Shown piece by piece: positions 20,933 to 30,727 of a stretch of DNA of 31,268 nt (positions are counted from its first letter, which is position 1; each line of letters opens with the position of its first letter). The position numbers were made by a program, and so were the translations under genes. Under the pieces are notes generated by a model. That model ran no database searches, was not told the origin of the DNA, and saw only the letters and a program-made list of their open reading frames with translations. The stretch comes from JANNAT01 sp031422555 (GTDB lineage Bacteria; Pseudomonadota; Alphaproteobacteria; Rhodobacterales; Rhodobacteraceae). The stretch is from the NCBI GenBank assembly GCA_031422555.1, contig JANPLZ010000054.1, positions 1-31,268 of the forward strand, given 5' to 3'.

Positions 20933-21823
20933 ATGCCGATATCAGATAACATGCGCGGCGTGCTTTATATGAACATCGCCATGCTGGCCTTCACAGTGAA
21001 CGACAGCTTTATGAAGGCGATAACTCAGGATGTGCCGCTGTTTCAGGCCATACTTGTGCGTGGAGGGCTGACCGTTGCCGTGCTGGCGCTGATCGCAGTG
21101 TGGACGGTTGGCGGTTTGAACATCCGGACAGCGCGGCGCGATGCCGGTGTTTTGGCCATAAGAACCATCGCCGAAGTCGGCGGCACGGTGTTTTTCCTGC
21201 AAGCCTTGGTGCATATGCCTTTGGCCAATCTTACGGCCATCATGCAATCCTTGCCGTTGGTGGTTCCGCTGACGGCGGCGGTGGTGTTTGGCGACAAAAT
21301 CGGCTGGCGGCGGTTGCTGGCGATTTGTATCGGATTTGCAGGTGTTTTGCTGATCATCAAACCGGGCACCACGGGGTTTGATGTCTGGTCGATGTTTGGT
21401 CTGGGGTCGGTGGCCTGTGTGGTGGTGCGCGATCTGGCCACGCGGGAATTGTCGCGCGATGTGCCGTCGGTTGCAGTGGCGTTGTGGGCGGCGATTGCGG
21501 TGACGGTCATGGGGGCGGGTGGTGTGGCGGTGCAAGGCTGGCAGCCGATAACATCTTATCAAGCGCTGATGCTGACCGGGGCCTCGGCTGCGCTGATCGT
21601 GGGGTATATGTTTATCGTCATGGTGATGCGAGTGGGCGATATCGGTTTTGTGGCTCCGTTCCGTTACATGGCTTTGCTGTGGGCTATTCTGTTTGGTTGG
21701 GTTTTGTTCGGCAGCCTGCCGGATGGATGGACAATACTGGGTGCGGCGATCGTTGTGGCCACCGGCATTTACACTTTGTGGCGCGAGCGTAAGCTGCACC
21801 GACAATCCGCCGCCGGTGCCTGA
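20933..21823 (+). CDS. EamA/DMT-family transporter
   Basis: A 296-residue inner-membrane protein with about ten hydrophobic segments in two EamA repeats. The first begins 'MNIAMLAFTVNDSFMKAI' and contains 'PLVVPLTAAVVFGDKIGWRR'; the second ends 'PFRYMALLWAILFGWVLFG' and 'GAAIVVATGIYTLWRERK'. ATG at 20933 has GGAG eight bases upstream; the longer in-frame start at 20825 is not supported. These proteins export or exchange small metabolites. It follows hpaR by 157 bases on the same strand and could move an intermediate or product of the pathway, but its substrate is unknown and it could equally belong with the envelope genes downstream. Confidence 0.85.
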   Translation: MPISDNMRGVLYMNIAMLAFTVNDSFMKAITQDVPLFQAILVRGGLTVAVLALIAVWTVGGLNIRTARRDAGVLAIRTIAEVGGTVFFLQALVHMPLANLTAIMQSLPLVVPLTAAVVFGDKIGWRRLLAICIGFAGVLLIIKPGTTGFDVWSMFGLGSVACVVVRDLATRELSRDVPSVAVALWAAIAVTVMGAGGVAVQGWQPITSYQALMLTGASAALIVGYMFIVMVMRVGDIGFVAPFRYMALLWAILFGWVLFGSLPDGWTILGAAIVVATGIYTLWRERKLHRQSAAGA

Positions 21824-21891
21824 TCCAATTGCAAGGGCAAGGGCGCTGTCCTATAGACGGTGCATCGCGTTGATCCCTTTGTTGGTAGGCC

Positions 21892-22644
21892 ATGACCGCA
21901 GTCTTGCCCAAACTGTCTATCGTCATCCCCGCCAAGAATGAGGCTGACAACATCGTCGCCTTGGTCGAGGCAATTGAGGCGGCGATGGTGGCGCATCAGC
22001 CGTTTGAAATAATTGTGGTTGATGATGGTTCAACCGATGGTTCGGTGGCACTGTTGCAGGCGCGCGCGCGAACCATGCCGTGTCTGCGCGTCTTGCAGCA
22101 TGACCGCTCGGGCGGGCAGTCGGCGGCGGTGCATTCCGGGGTGCGGGCGGCGGCTGCACCGTTTATCTGCACCCTTGATGGCGATGGCCAAAACCCACCA
22201 GAAGAACTGCCCGCGCTGGTGGCCCCGCTGTTGGCGGATCGCAGTGGCAAGATTGGCCTCGTCGCGGGTCAGCGCGTGGGGCGACAAGATACATGGTCAA
22301 AGAAACTGGCCTCGCGCGTGGCCAACGCCCTGCGCGGCTGGATGCTGCAGGACGGCACCCGCGATACTGGCTGTGGCCTGAAGGCCTTCCGGCGTGAGGC
22401 GTTTCTGGAATTGCCGTATTTCAATCATATGCACCGCTATTTGCCCGCCCTGTTCGCCCGTGATGGCTGGCATGTGGCGCATGTCGATGTCACCCATCGC
22501 CCGCGCGGTGCGGGACAGTCGAACTATTCCAACATTCAGCGCGGTTTGGTCGGTGCGATAGATTTGCTGGGGGTTGCATGGTTGTTGCGGCGGCGCAAAA
22601 AGGCGCGGGTGGTGCCTGCGGCGGGGGGGCACGCGGATGCATAA
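21892..22644 (+). CDS. Family 2 glycosyltransferase (ArnC/DPM1-like)
   Basis: A 250-residue GT2 enzyme with a soluble GT-A domain and no long membrane segments, like dolichol-phosphate mannosyltransferase. 'LSIVIPAKNEADNIVALVEA' opens the nucleotide-binding fold; 'IIVVDDGSTDGSVALLQA' and 'FICTLDGDGQNPPEELP' (DxD-like) follow, then 'LKAFRREAFLELPYFNHMHR'. It probably puts a sugar from a nucleotide donor onto undecaprenyl phosphate on the cytoplasmic face. The next three genes overlap one another (8, 23 and 14 bases), so a lipid-linked sugar made here would be used by the GT-C enzyme downstream. The sugar is not known. Confidence 0.88.
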   Translation: MTAVLPKLSIVIPAKNEADNIVALVEAIEAAMVAHQPFEIIVVDDGSTDGSVALLQARARTMPCLRVLQHDRSGGQSAAVHSGVRAAAAPFICTLDGDGQNPPEELPALVAPLLADRSGKIGLVAGQRVGRQDTWSKKLASRVANALRGWMLQDGTRDTGCGLKAFRREAFLELPYFNHMHRYLPALFARDGWHVAHVDVTHRPRGAGQSNYSNIQRGLVGAIDLLGVAWLLRRRKKARVVPAAGGHADA

Positions 22645-22945
22645 TCTGCTGACGATGTTCGGGGCCACCACGGCCAGCGATGCGATATGGATCACTGTGG
22701 GCCTGCTGGGACAGCTGATGTTCACGGCCCGCTTTGTCGTGCAATGGATCGCGTCGGAAAAGGCCGGGCGGTCGGTGGTGCCGGTGGCGTTTTGGTATTT
22801 CTCAATCCTTGGGGGGCTGATCGTTCTGGCTTACGGCATCCACAAACTGGACCCGGTGATCATCGTGGGCCAATTGCCCGGCGTGGTGATTTACGGCCGC
22901 AACCTTTGGCTGATCAAAACCGATGCCCAATCCCGTGCTGACTGA
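22637..22945 (+). CDS. LAB_N-domain membrane protein
   Basis: A 102-residue protein with three hydrophobic segments, of the 'lipid A biosynthesis, N-terminal' family. 'ITVGLLGQLMFTARFVVQW' then 'SEKAGRSVVPVAFWYFSILG' and 'QLPGVVIYGRNLWLI' are the family core. It is often found free-standing beside GT2 and ArnT-like genes and may act like the small EmrE-type flippases, moving the lipid-linked sugar across the inner membrane. ATG at 22637 overlaps the GT2 stop by eight bases; its own end overlaps the GT-C gene by 23. Confidence 0.88.
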   Translation: MHNLLTMFGATTASDAIWITVGLLGQLMFTARFVVQWIASEKAGRSVVPVAFWYFSILGGLIVLAYGIHKLDPVIIVGQLPGVVIYGRNLWLIKTDAQSRAD

Positions 22946-24362
22946 CGACCGCGCCTGGCTGCGACCCGCGATTGGGATCGTCGTTGCGATCACGCTGCTG
23001 CGCTGGGCGTTGCTGGCGTTTGATGCCACCGATCTGTTCGTCGATGAGGCGCAATACTGGCTATGGGGGCAAGAGTTTGCCTTTGGCTATTATTCCAAGC
23101 CGCCACTGATCGCGTGGGTGATCGGGGCGGTGACCACGCTGGCGGGCAGCGATGCGCCGTTTTGGGTGCGGATGCCGGGGGCGGCCCTGCACGGGGTGAC
23201 GGCGCTGATATTGGCAGCTTTGACGGCGCGGATCTATGGCGCGCAGCTGGCCGTTTGGGTGGCTGCGGCCTATGCAACCTTGCCGATGGTGGCGCTGGGA
23301 TCCCTGCTGATGTCAACCGATACCGTGATGGCCCCGTGCTTTGCAGCAGCGCTGTATTTTCAACGCCGCCTGATCGAGGCGCCTTCGGTGCGGTTTGCGG
23401 CGCTTGCGGGGGTTTCCGTTGGTTTTGCATTGTTGGCAAAATATGCGGCGGTTTACTTTCTGATCGGGGTGGCGCTGGCCGCTCTGCTGCGCCGTGATCA
23501 GCGGATCAGTTGGGGCCATGCAGGCGCAATGCTGGCCGCCTGTTTGCTGGTGATTTCGCCCAACATATTCTGGAACCTGTCGCATCAGTTTACCACGCTG
23601 GCGCATACCGCCGATAACGTCGGCTGGGTCCGCCGCGACAATCCTTTGGCCACCTTGAATCCGGCCGGGATGGCAGAGTTTTTTATCAGCCAATTCGCGG
23701 TGTTCGGCCCGATCTTGTTTGCAGCGTTGCTGGCGGCGTTTCTGCGCCCAAAAGATACCCTTGCGATGGCTGCGTTTTCGATCCCGGCTTTGGCGGTGGT
23801 CTGCGTGCAGGCGTTGCTGGACAAAGCCTATGCCAACTGGGCGGTGGCCGCGTATTTCGCAGGGGTAATCCTGGCGATAAAGCTGTTGGAACATCGCCCC
23901 CGATGGCGTGCGGCATCGTTTGCCATCAACGGGGCCTTTTGCGTGATCTTGCCGCTTCTGGTGATTTTTCCGTCGATTGCACTGGACGACAAGCCCTTGC
24001 TTGCGCGGCAACTTGGCCGCGCTGATCTTAGCCGTCAGATCATCGCGCTGTCCGCTGCCAACAACGGCGTGCCGATCTATGCCGATAACCGCGATGTGTT
24101 GGCCGATCTGTTCTATACCGGGCGCGATGCAGGGTTGACGATCTATGCGCCAAGACCAAAAGGCCGGGCCAGAAACCACTACGAACAACGCTATCCTCTG
24201 CCGCAGACCATCACCGGGCAAATTCTGATGGTCACCAAAACAATGCCAACTTGCCCGCAGCCGCCTGTTGCCATCGGCCTGCAAACCACAGGGGGCGCTT
24301 ATGACGGCGATGGGCTGGCGGCCTATCTGATTGATGCGGGGTGTGTGAATGTGGCTGACTGA
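22923..24362 (+). CDS. ArnT/PMT-like GT-C glycosyltransferase
   Basis: A 479-residue polytopic membrane protein of the GT39/GT83 group. The first periplasmic loop carries the acidic catalytic motif in 'DATDLFVDEAQYWLWGQ', followed by 'FGYYSKPPLIAWVIG', which is typical of ArnT-like transferases. Around ten hydrophobic stretches follow, then a periplasmic C-terminal domain ('LYTGRDAGL'-like region near 'DLFYTGRDAGLTIYAP'). It would transfer a sugar from an undecaprenyl carrier to lipid A or another periplasmic acceptor. It is one tight unit with the GT2 and LAB_N genes upstream and the PAP2 gene downstream, whose start overlaps its stop by 14 bases. Confidence 0.88.
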   Translation: MPNPVLTDDRAWLRPAIGIVVAITLLRWALLAFDATDLFVDEAQYWLWGQEFAFGYYSKPPLIAWVIGAVTTLAGSDAPFWVRMPGAALHGVTALILAALTARIYGAQLAVWVAAAYATLPMVALGSLLMSTDTVMAPCFAAALYFQRRLIEAPSVRFAALAGVSVGFALLAKYAAVYFLIGVALAALLRRDQRISWGHAGAMLAACLLVISPNIFWNLSHQFTTLAHTADNVGWVRRDNPLATLNPAGMAEFFISQFAVFGPILFAALLAAFLRPKDTLAMAAFSIPALAVVCVQALLDKAYANWAVAAYFAGVILAIKLLEHRPRWRAASFAINGAFCVILPLLVIFPSIALDDKPLLARQLGRADLSRQIIALSAANNGVPIYADNRDVLADLFYTGRDAGLTIYAPRPKGRARNHYEQRYPLPQTITGQILMVTKTMPTCPQPPVAIGLQTTGGAYDGDGLAAYLIDAGCVNVAD

Positions 24363-25035
24363 CCGGCGCGCGGTTCCGGCATTGATCAGCGTCACCCTTG
24401 CCGTGTTTGCCGTGTTTTCGCTGTGGCCTGATCTTGATTTGAGGGTCACCGAGGCGTTTTACGATGGCCAAGGATTTGCGGTCGCGTCCAATACGCGCAT
24501 TGAATGGCTGCGCCTTGCGCTGTGGGATGCAGCCATCGCTATGGCGCTGCTGGCCATTGGCATGACGCTTTCTACGGCATTGCTGCGCGCGCCGTTACTG
24601 GGGATGGGCGCGAAACTTTGGGGCTATGTCGTGCTGGTCTTTGTGTTGGGGCCGGGGGTCTTGGTGAACGGGCTGCTGAAACAGTATTGGGGCCGCGCCC
24701 GGCCCGCCGATACGGCTAATTTTGGCGGCACTGCCCAATTTACCCCGCCCTACATGATCAGTGATCAATGCGCGTCGAATTGTTCGTTTGTCTCGGGCGA
24801 GGCCGCCGGGGCTGCGGCCTTTGCGATTGCGGTGCTGCTGGTGCTGGATGCCAACCGCGCGCGGTTGCCAAATTGGGGCGTTGTGATCGGGCAGGGCGCC
24901 GCCATTGCCGTGCCGCTGTTTACAGCCTGGCAGCGGGTGGCGGTGGGGCGGCATTTCTTGTCGGACGTGCTGCTGGCAATGCTGTTTGTGGCGGTGATTG
25001 CCGCCGGTTTGGCGCGGGCGATGCGATTGCGCTGA
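24349..25035 (+). CDS. PAP2-family membrane phosphatase (LpxE/LpxF-like)
   Basis: A 228-residue membrane phosphatase with about six hydrophobic segments. The three PAP2 signature blocks are present: 'LLKQYWGRARP' (KX6RP), 'CSFVSGEAAGAAAF' (block 2, with Glu where the common form has His) and 'RVAVGRHFLSDVLLA' (RX5HX3D). The SGE form is, as I recall, usual for phosphatases acting on lipid A or lipid-linked phosphates (LpxE/LpxF type). It may dephosphorylate lipid A or recycle undecaprenyl pyrophosphate for the neighbouring transferases. It is the last gene before the str operon promoter. Confidence 0.85.
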   Translation: MWLTDRRAVPALISVTLAVFAVFSLWPDLDLRVTEAFYDGQGFAVASNTRIEWLRLALWDAAIAMALLAIGMTLSTALLRAPLLGMGAKLWGYVVLVFVLGPGVLVNGLLKQYWGRARPADTANFGGTAQFTPPYMISDQCASNCSFVSGEAAGAAAFAIAVLLVLDANRARLPNWGVVIGQGAAIAVPLFTAWQRVAVGRHFLSDVLLAMLFVAVIAAGLARAMRLR

Positions 25036-25329
25036 CTTGCGGTTTTGCACCTGCAATCCCCCGCCTTGCGCTGTTGACATCGCCCGCGACTCTGTCTATC
25101 AGCCCGCTTAACCGTCGAAGTAACTTCTGGTTATCAGGCAGTTTATAAACTTGATGTGGTCATGATCCGGGCCAATAACCCCGATCCTCTGGAATTCCAC
25201 CGCAACTCCCCTCGGGGACGTCTGCGGTTTTATCATTTTGCGATTTGCGCAAGGTGACGTCGAGAAGCAGTGCGTCCGGTGGACGTGAGTATTGACAGCC
25301 CTACGATTGGGGCAACACGGGGAACGTGA
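25036..25329 (+). promoter_or_regulatory. Promoter and leader region of the rpsL (str) operon
   Basis: These 294 bases hold no gene. TTGACA (25074-25079), 17 bases and TATCAG (25097-25102) are the best promoter. A long leader of about 220 bases follows, with a hairpin and T-rich tail at 25199-25239. A second TTGACA at 25292 lacks a -10 partner. The rpsL ribosome-binding site is a GGGGAA seven bases before the ATG. Confidence 0.5.
25199..25239 (+). terminator. Terminator- or attenuator-like hairpin in rpsL leader
   Basis: ACCGCA (25199-25204) pairs with TGCGGT (25223-25228), and inside it TCCC pairs with GGGA around CTCG (25207-25218). The tail TTTTATCATTTT follows. It lies between the only good promoter and rpsL, so it is either an attenuator of the ribosomal operon or the end of the envelope transcript with an unseen promoter further right. 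Confidence 0.5.
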
Positions 25330-25701
25330 ATGCCAACTATCCAACAGCTTATCCGCAAACCGCGGGAGCCTAACGTGCGCAAGTCCAAGTCGCAGCACTT
25401 GGAATCCTGCCCACAAAAGCGCGGCGTTTGCACGCGCGTTTACACAACCACTCCAAAGAAGCCGAACTCGGCTATGCGGAAAGTCGCAAAAGTGCGCCTG
25501 ACCAACAGCTTTGAAGTGATCTGCTATATTCCCGGTGAAAAGCACAACCTTCAGGAACACTCCGTGGTTCTGATCCGTGGCGGCCGTATCAAGGATTTGC
25601 CCGGTGTGCGCTATCACATCCTTCGCGGCGTTTTGGATACCCAAGGCGTCAAAGACCGTCGTCAGCGTCGTTCGAAATACGGCGCCAAGCGTCCGAAGTG
25701 A
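25330..25701 (+). CDS. rpsL: 30S ribosomal protein S12
   Basis: Complete uS12, 123 residues. 'MPTIQQLIRKPREP' is the conserved start, 'TTPKKPNSAMRKVAKVRLTN' is the decoding-site loop with the lysine linked to streptomycin resistance (KKPNSA, wild type here), and 'PGVRYHILRGVLDTQGV' is the second conserved loop. It contacts the decoding centre of the small subunit. First gene of the str operon, 11 bases before rpsG. Confidence 0.99.
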   Translation: MPTIQQLIRKPREPNVRKSKSQHLESCPQKRGVCTRVYTTTPKKPNSAMRKVAKVRLTNSFEVICYIPGEKHNLQEHSVVLIRGGRIKDLPGVRYHILRGVLDTQGVKDRRQRRSKYGAKRPK

Positions 25702-25712
25702 GGAATTAAAAC

Positions 25713-26183
25713 ATGTCTCGTCGTCACGCCGCAGAAAAGCGCGAAATCCTGCCAGATGCCAAGTATGGTGATCGGGTTCTGACAAAATTCATGAACAACC
25801 TTATGCTGGATGGCAAAAAGTCCATCGCGGAAGGTATCGTTTATGGCGCACTTGATCGGGTGCAGACCCGGTTAAAGCGCGAACCAATTTCGGCCTTCCA
25901 CGAAGCGCTGGAAAACGTAAAGCCCTCTGTCGAAGTGCGCTCGCGCCGCGTCGGTGGTGCAACCTATCAGGTGCCCGTCGATGTGCGCACCGAACGCCGT
26001 GAGGCACTGGCCATTCGTTGGCTGATCATTGCTGCGCGCAAGCGCAACGAAAACACGATGGAAGAGCGTCTGGCTGCCGAATTGTCGGATGCTGTCAACA
26101 ACCGTGGTACGGCTGTTAAAAAGCGCGAAGATACCCACAAAATGGCCGATGCAAACAAAGCATTCAGCCACTACCGCTGGTAA
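25713..26183 (+). CDS. rpsG: 30S ribosomal protein S7
   Basis: Complete uS7, 156 residues. 'MSRRHAAEKREILPDAKYGD' opens the protein, with 'NVKPSVEVRSRRVGGATYQV' and 'RRVGGATYQVPVDVRTERRE' in the core and 'DTHKMADANKAFSHYRW' at the C-terminus. It starts head assembly of the 30S subunit and, in E. coli, represses translation of the str operon. GAGGAA precedes the ATG. It lies 9 bases before fusA. Confidence 0.99.
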   Translation: MSRRHAAEKREILPDAKYGDRVLTKFMNNLMLDGKKSIAEGIVYGALDRVQTRLKREPISAFHEALENVKPSVEVRSRRVGGATYQVPVDVRTERREALAIRWLIIAARKRNENTMEERLAAELSDAVNNRGTAVKKREDTHKMADANKAFSHYRW

Positions 26184-26192
26184 GGGTTTATC

Positions 26193-28316
<2,124 letters not shown>

Positions 28317-28320
28317 CCGG

Positions 28321-28376
28321 TGTGGCGGAGTAATTCCGCCCTACCACCCTTGTAGGGCGGAGTTTATGCCGCCACA
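28321..28376. repeat. 56-nt nested palindrome between fusA and tuf
   Basis: Outer arms TGTGGCGG (28321-28328) and CCGCCACA (28369-28376) enclose a perfect 10-bp inverted repeat TCCGCCCTAC (28335-28344) / GTAGGGCGGA (28352-28361) with a seven-base loop. Both halves carry the same GGCGGA-xxxxT-CCGCC pattern. No T-run follows, so it is not a standard terminator. It looks like an interspersed REP/MITE-like palindrome, and GTAGGGCGGA-type elements are, as I recall, common in proteobacterial intergenic DNA. In RNA it would form a long hairpin between the two messages. Confidence 0.75.
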
Positions 28377-28401
28377 TCGAATCGAAAAATAGGAGGCCAT
28401 C

Positions 28402-29577
28402 ATGGCAAAGGCAAAGTTTGAACGGAACAAACCGCACGTCAACATCGGCACAATCGGCCACGTTGACCACGGCAAAACAACACTGACGGCCGCGATCACC
28501 AAGTATTTTGGCGAATTCCGCGCCTATGACCAGATCGACGGCGCTCCAGAAGAGCGGGCACGTGGTATCACCATTTCGACCGCTCACGTCGAATATGAAA
28601 CCCCCGCCCGCCACTATGCCCACGTCGACTGCCCCGGCCACGCTGACTATGTGAAGAACATGATCACCGGTGCGGCACAGATGGACGGCGCGATCTTGGT
28701 TTGTGCGGCCTCGGATGGCCCAATGCCACAAACCCGCGAACACATCCTGTTGGGTCGCCAGGTGGGTATTCCCTACATGGTGTGCTACATGAACAAGGTC
28801 GATCTGGTTGATGACGAAGAACTGATCGAGCTGGTAGAGATGGAACTGCGCGAGCTGTTCTCGTCCTACGACTATCCCGGCGATGATATTCCGATCATCA
28901 AAGGGTCGGCTCACCAGGCCATGATTGGCGAGCGTCCAGAGATTGGCGAATCGTCGATCCGCGCGCTGATGGCGGCTGTGGATGAATATATCCCAACCCC
29001 GACCCGTATGGTTGATCTGCCGTTCCTGATGCCGATCGAAGACGTGTTCTCGATCTCGGGTCGTGGCACGGTTGTGACCGGCCGGATCGAGCGTGGCGTG
29101 ATCAACGTTGGCGACGAAGTTGAAATCGTTGGCATCCGTGACACCAAGAAGTCGGTTTGCACCGGCGTCGAAATGTTCCGCAAGCTGCTGGACCGTGGGG
29201 AAGCTGGCGACAACGTCGGTATCTTGCTGCGCGGTATCGACCGTGAAGGCGTTGAGCGCGGCCAAGTGCTGTGCAAGCCAAAGTCGGTGAACCCGCACAC
29301 CAAGTTTGAGGCAGAAGCCTATATTCTGACCAAAGAAGAAGGCGGTCGCCACACCCCGTTCTTCGCAAACTATCGCCCACAGTTCTACTTCCGCACCACG
29401 GATGTGACCGGCACGGTTGAATTGCCAGCGGGCACCGAAATGGTGATGCCGGGCGACAACCTCAAGTTCGACGTGACCTTGATCGCGCCGATTGCAATGG
29501 AAGAAAAGCTGCGTTTCGCGATCCGCGAAGGTGGCCGCACCGTTGGTGCAGGCGTGGTTTCGAAGATCCTCGCCTAA
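28402..29577 (+). CDS. tuf: Elongation factor Tu
   Basis: Complete EF-Tu, 391 residues, which brings aminoacyl-tRNA to the ribosome. GTP-binding motifs are 'GTIGHVDHGKTTLTAAITK', 'RGITISTAHVEYET', 'VDCPGHADYVKNMITGAAQM' and 'CYMNKVDLVDDEEL'. The domain II/III marker 'SISGRGTVVTGRIERGV' and the ending 'GRTVGAGVVSKILA' are normal. A strong AGGAGG lies six bases before the ATG. Alphaproteobacteria often hold a second tuf elsewhere; only one is in this window. Confidence 0.99.
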   Translation: MAKAKFERNKPHVNIGTIGHVDHGKTTLTAAITKYFGEFRAYDQIDGAPEERARGITISTAHVEYETPARHYAHVDCPGHADYVKNMITGAAQMDGAILVCAASDGPMPQTREHILLGRQVGIPYMVCYMNKVDLVDDEELIELVEMELRELFSSYDYPGDDIPIIKGSAHQAMIGERPEIGESSIRALMAAVDEYIPTPTRMVDLPFLMPIEDVFSISGRGTVVTGRIERGVINVGDEVEIVGIRDTKKSVCTGVEMFRKLLDRGEAGDNVGILLRGIDREGVERGQVLCKPKSVNPHTKFEAEAYILTKEEGGRHTPFFANYRPQFYFRTTDVTGTVELPAGTEMVMPGDNLKFDVTLIAPIAMEEKLRFAIREGGRTVGAGVVSKILA

Positions 29578-29584
29578 GGTCTTG

Positions 29585-29608
29585 CGGCGCGCCCTAACCG
29601 GCGCGCCG
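29585..29608 (+). terminator. Hairpin between tuf and rpsJ
   Basis: CGGCGCGCC (29585-29593) and GGCGCGCCG (29600-29608) form a perfect 9-bp GC-only stem with a six-base loop, eight bases after the tuf stop. No U-run follows, so it may give partial termination or protect the 3' end of the tuf message, with rpsJ started from a promoter in the remaining 69 bases or by read-through. Confidence 0.55.
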
Positions 29609-29677
29609 ATCCCTGTAGAATAATGTGAACCTATTGGGCGGGCCTGTTGCCCGTCTTACGTTCCGAAGGAAAATGAA

Positions 29678-29986
29678 ATGCAAGGTCAAACTATTCGTAT
29701 TCGGCTGAAAGCCTTCGATTTTCGTGTGTTGGACGCCAGCACTGCGGAAATCGTCAGCACAGCGAAACGCACCGGCGCCACTGTGCGCGGTCCGATTCCG
29801 TTGCCGAACAAAATTGAGAGATTCACCGTTTTGCGCGGCCCGCACATCGACAAAAAGTCGCGTGACCAGTGGGAAATCCGCACGCACAAGCGTCTTCTTG
29901 ACATCGTAGACCCAACTCCACAGACCGTTGACGCGCTGATGAAGCTCGACCTCGCTGCTGGCGTTGACGTCGAAATCAAAGTGTAA
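29678..29986 (+). CDS. rpsJ: 30S ribosomal protein S10
   Basis: Complete uS10, 102 residues: 'IRIRLKAFDFRVLDASTAEI', 'GATVRGPIPLPNKIERFTVL' and 'RDQWEIRTHKRLLDIVDPTP' are the conserved core. It is part of the 30S head and also works in transcription antitermination as NusE. AGGAAAA precedes the ATG. It is the first gene of the S10 operon, 12 bases before rplC. Confidence 0.99.
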   Translation: MQGQTIRIRLKAFDFRVLDASTAEIVSTAKRTGATVRGPIPLPNKIERFTVLRGPHIDKKSRDQWEIRTHKRLLDIVDPTPQTVDALMKLDLAAGVDVEIKV

Positions 29987-29998
29987 GGGGCCATAATC

Positions 29999-30727
29999 AT
30001 GCGCTCTGGCGTTATTGCAAAAAAGCTGGGCATGACCCGGCTGTTCCTTGAAAACGGCACGCAGGTTCCTGTGACCGTGCTTCAACTTGATAACCTGCAG
30101 GTTGTGGCCCAACGCACCGCTGACAAGGATGGCTACACAGCCGTTCAGCTTGGCGCTGGTTTGGCCAAAGCCAAGCGGACCACCGCGGCCATGCGCGGTC
30201 ATTTTGCCAAGGCTCATGTCGAGCCAAAGCGTAAAATCGCCGAATTCCGCGTGACCCCGGACAACCTGATCGAAGTGGGTGCAGAGATCACTGCCGCACA
30301 TTATCTGGAAGGTCAGTTCGTTGACATCGCCGGCACCACGATTGGTAAAGGCTTTCAGGGCGCGATGAAGCGGCACAACTTTGGCGGTCTGCGGGCCAGC
30401 CACGGTGTTTCGGTTTCGCACCGTTCGCACGGGTCAACCGGTCAGTGCCAGGATCCCGGCAAGGTGTTCAAGGGCAAGAAAATGGCGGGTCACATGGGCG
30501 CTGTCCGCAGCACCACCCAGAACCTGCAAGTGGTTCGCACCGATGCGGACCGTGGTTTGATCATGATCAAAGGCGCTGTCCCCGGATCTGCCGGTGGCTG
30601 GGTAACGATCAAGGATGCGGTTAAGAAAGCGGCACCTGCGGATCTGCCATTGCCTGCTGCAATCCGTATGGCGGCGCAAGTCGCTGCTCCGGCTGCCGAA
30701 GTGGCAGTCGAAGGGGGTGAAGCATGA
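29999..30727 (+). CDS. rplC: 50S ribosomal protein L3
   Basis: Complete uL3, 242 residues. 'RSGVIAKKLGMTRLFLENGT' starts the protein; the peptidyl-transferase-centre loop is 'RHNFGGLRASHGVSVSHRSH' and 'GSTGQCQDPGKVFKGKKMAG'. The C-terminal tail of about 30 residues, rich in alanine ('AAQVAAPAAEVAVEGGEA'), is longer than in E. coli and is common in alphaproteobacteria. The stop overlaps the rplD ATG (ATGA). Confidence 0.99.
   Translation: MRSGVIAKKLGMTRLFLENGTQVPVTVLQLDNLQVVAQRTADKDGYTAVQLGAGLAKAKRTTAAMRGHFAKAHVEPKRKIAEFRVTPDNLIEVGAEITAAHYLEGQFVDIAGTTIGKGFQGAMKRHNFGGLRASHGVSVSHRSHGSTGQCQDPGKVFKGKKMAGHMGAVRSTTQNLQVVRTDADRGLIMIKGAVPGSAGGWVTIKDAVKKAAPADLPLPAAIRMAAQVAAPAAEVAVEGGEA

Noticed and set aside
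20269..20952. 227-codon minus-strand frame opposite hpaR
   Set aside because: It is antisense to hpaR and crosses the hpaR promoter; no family resemblance.
25292..25297. Second TTGACA before rpsL as a promoter
   Set aside because: The sequence 16-18 bases downstream (around 25314-25320) has no -10-like hexamer.
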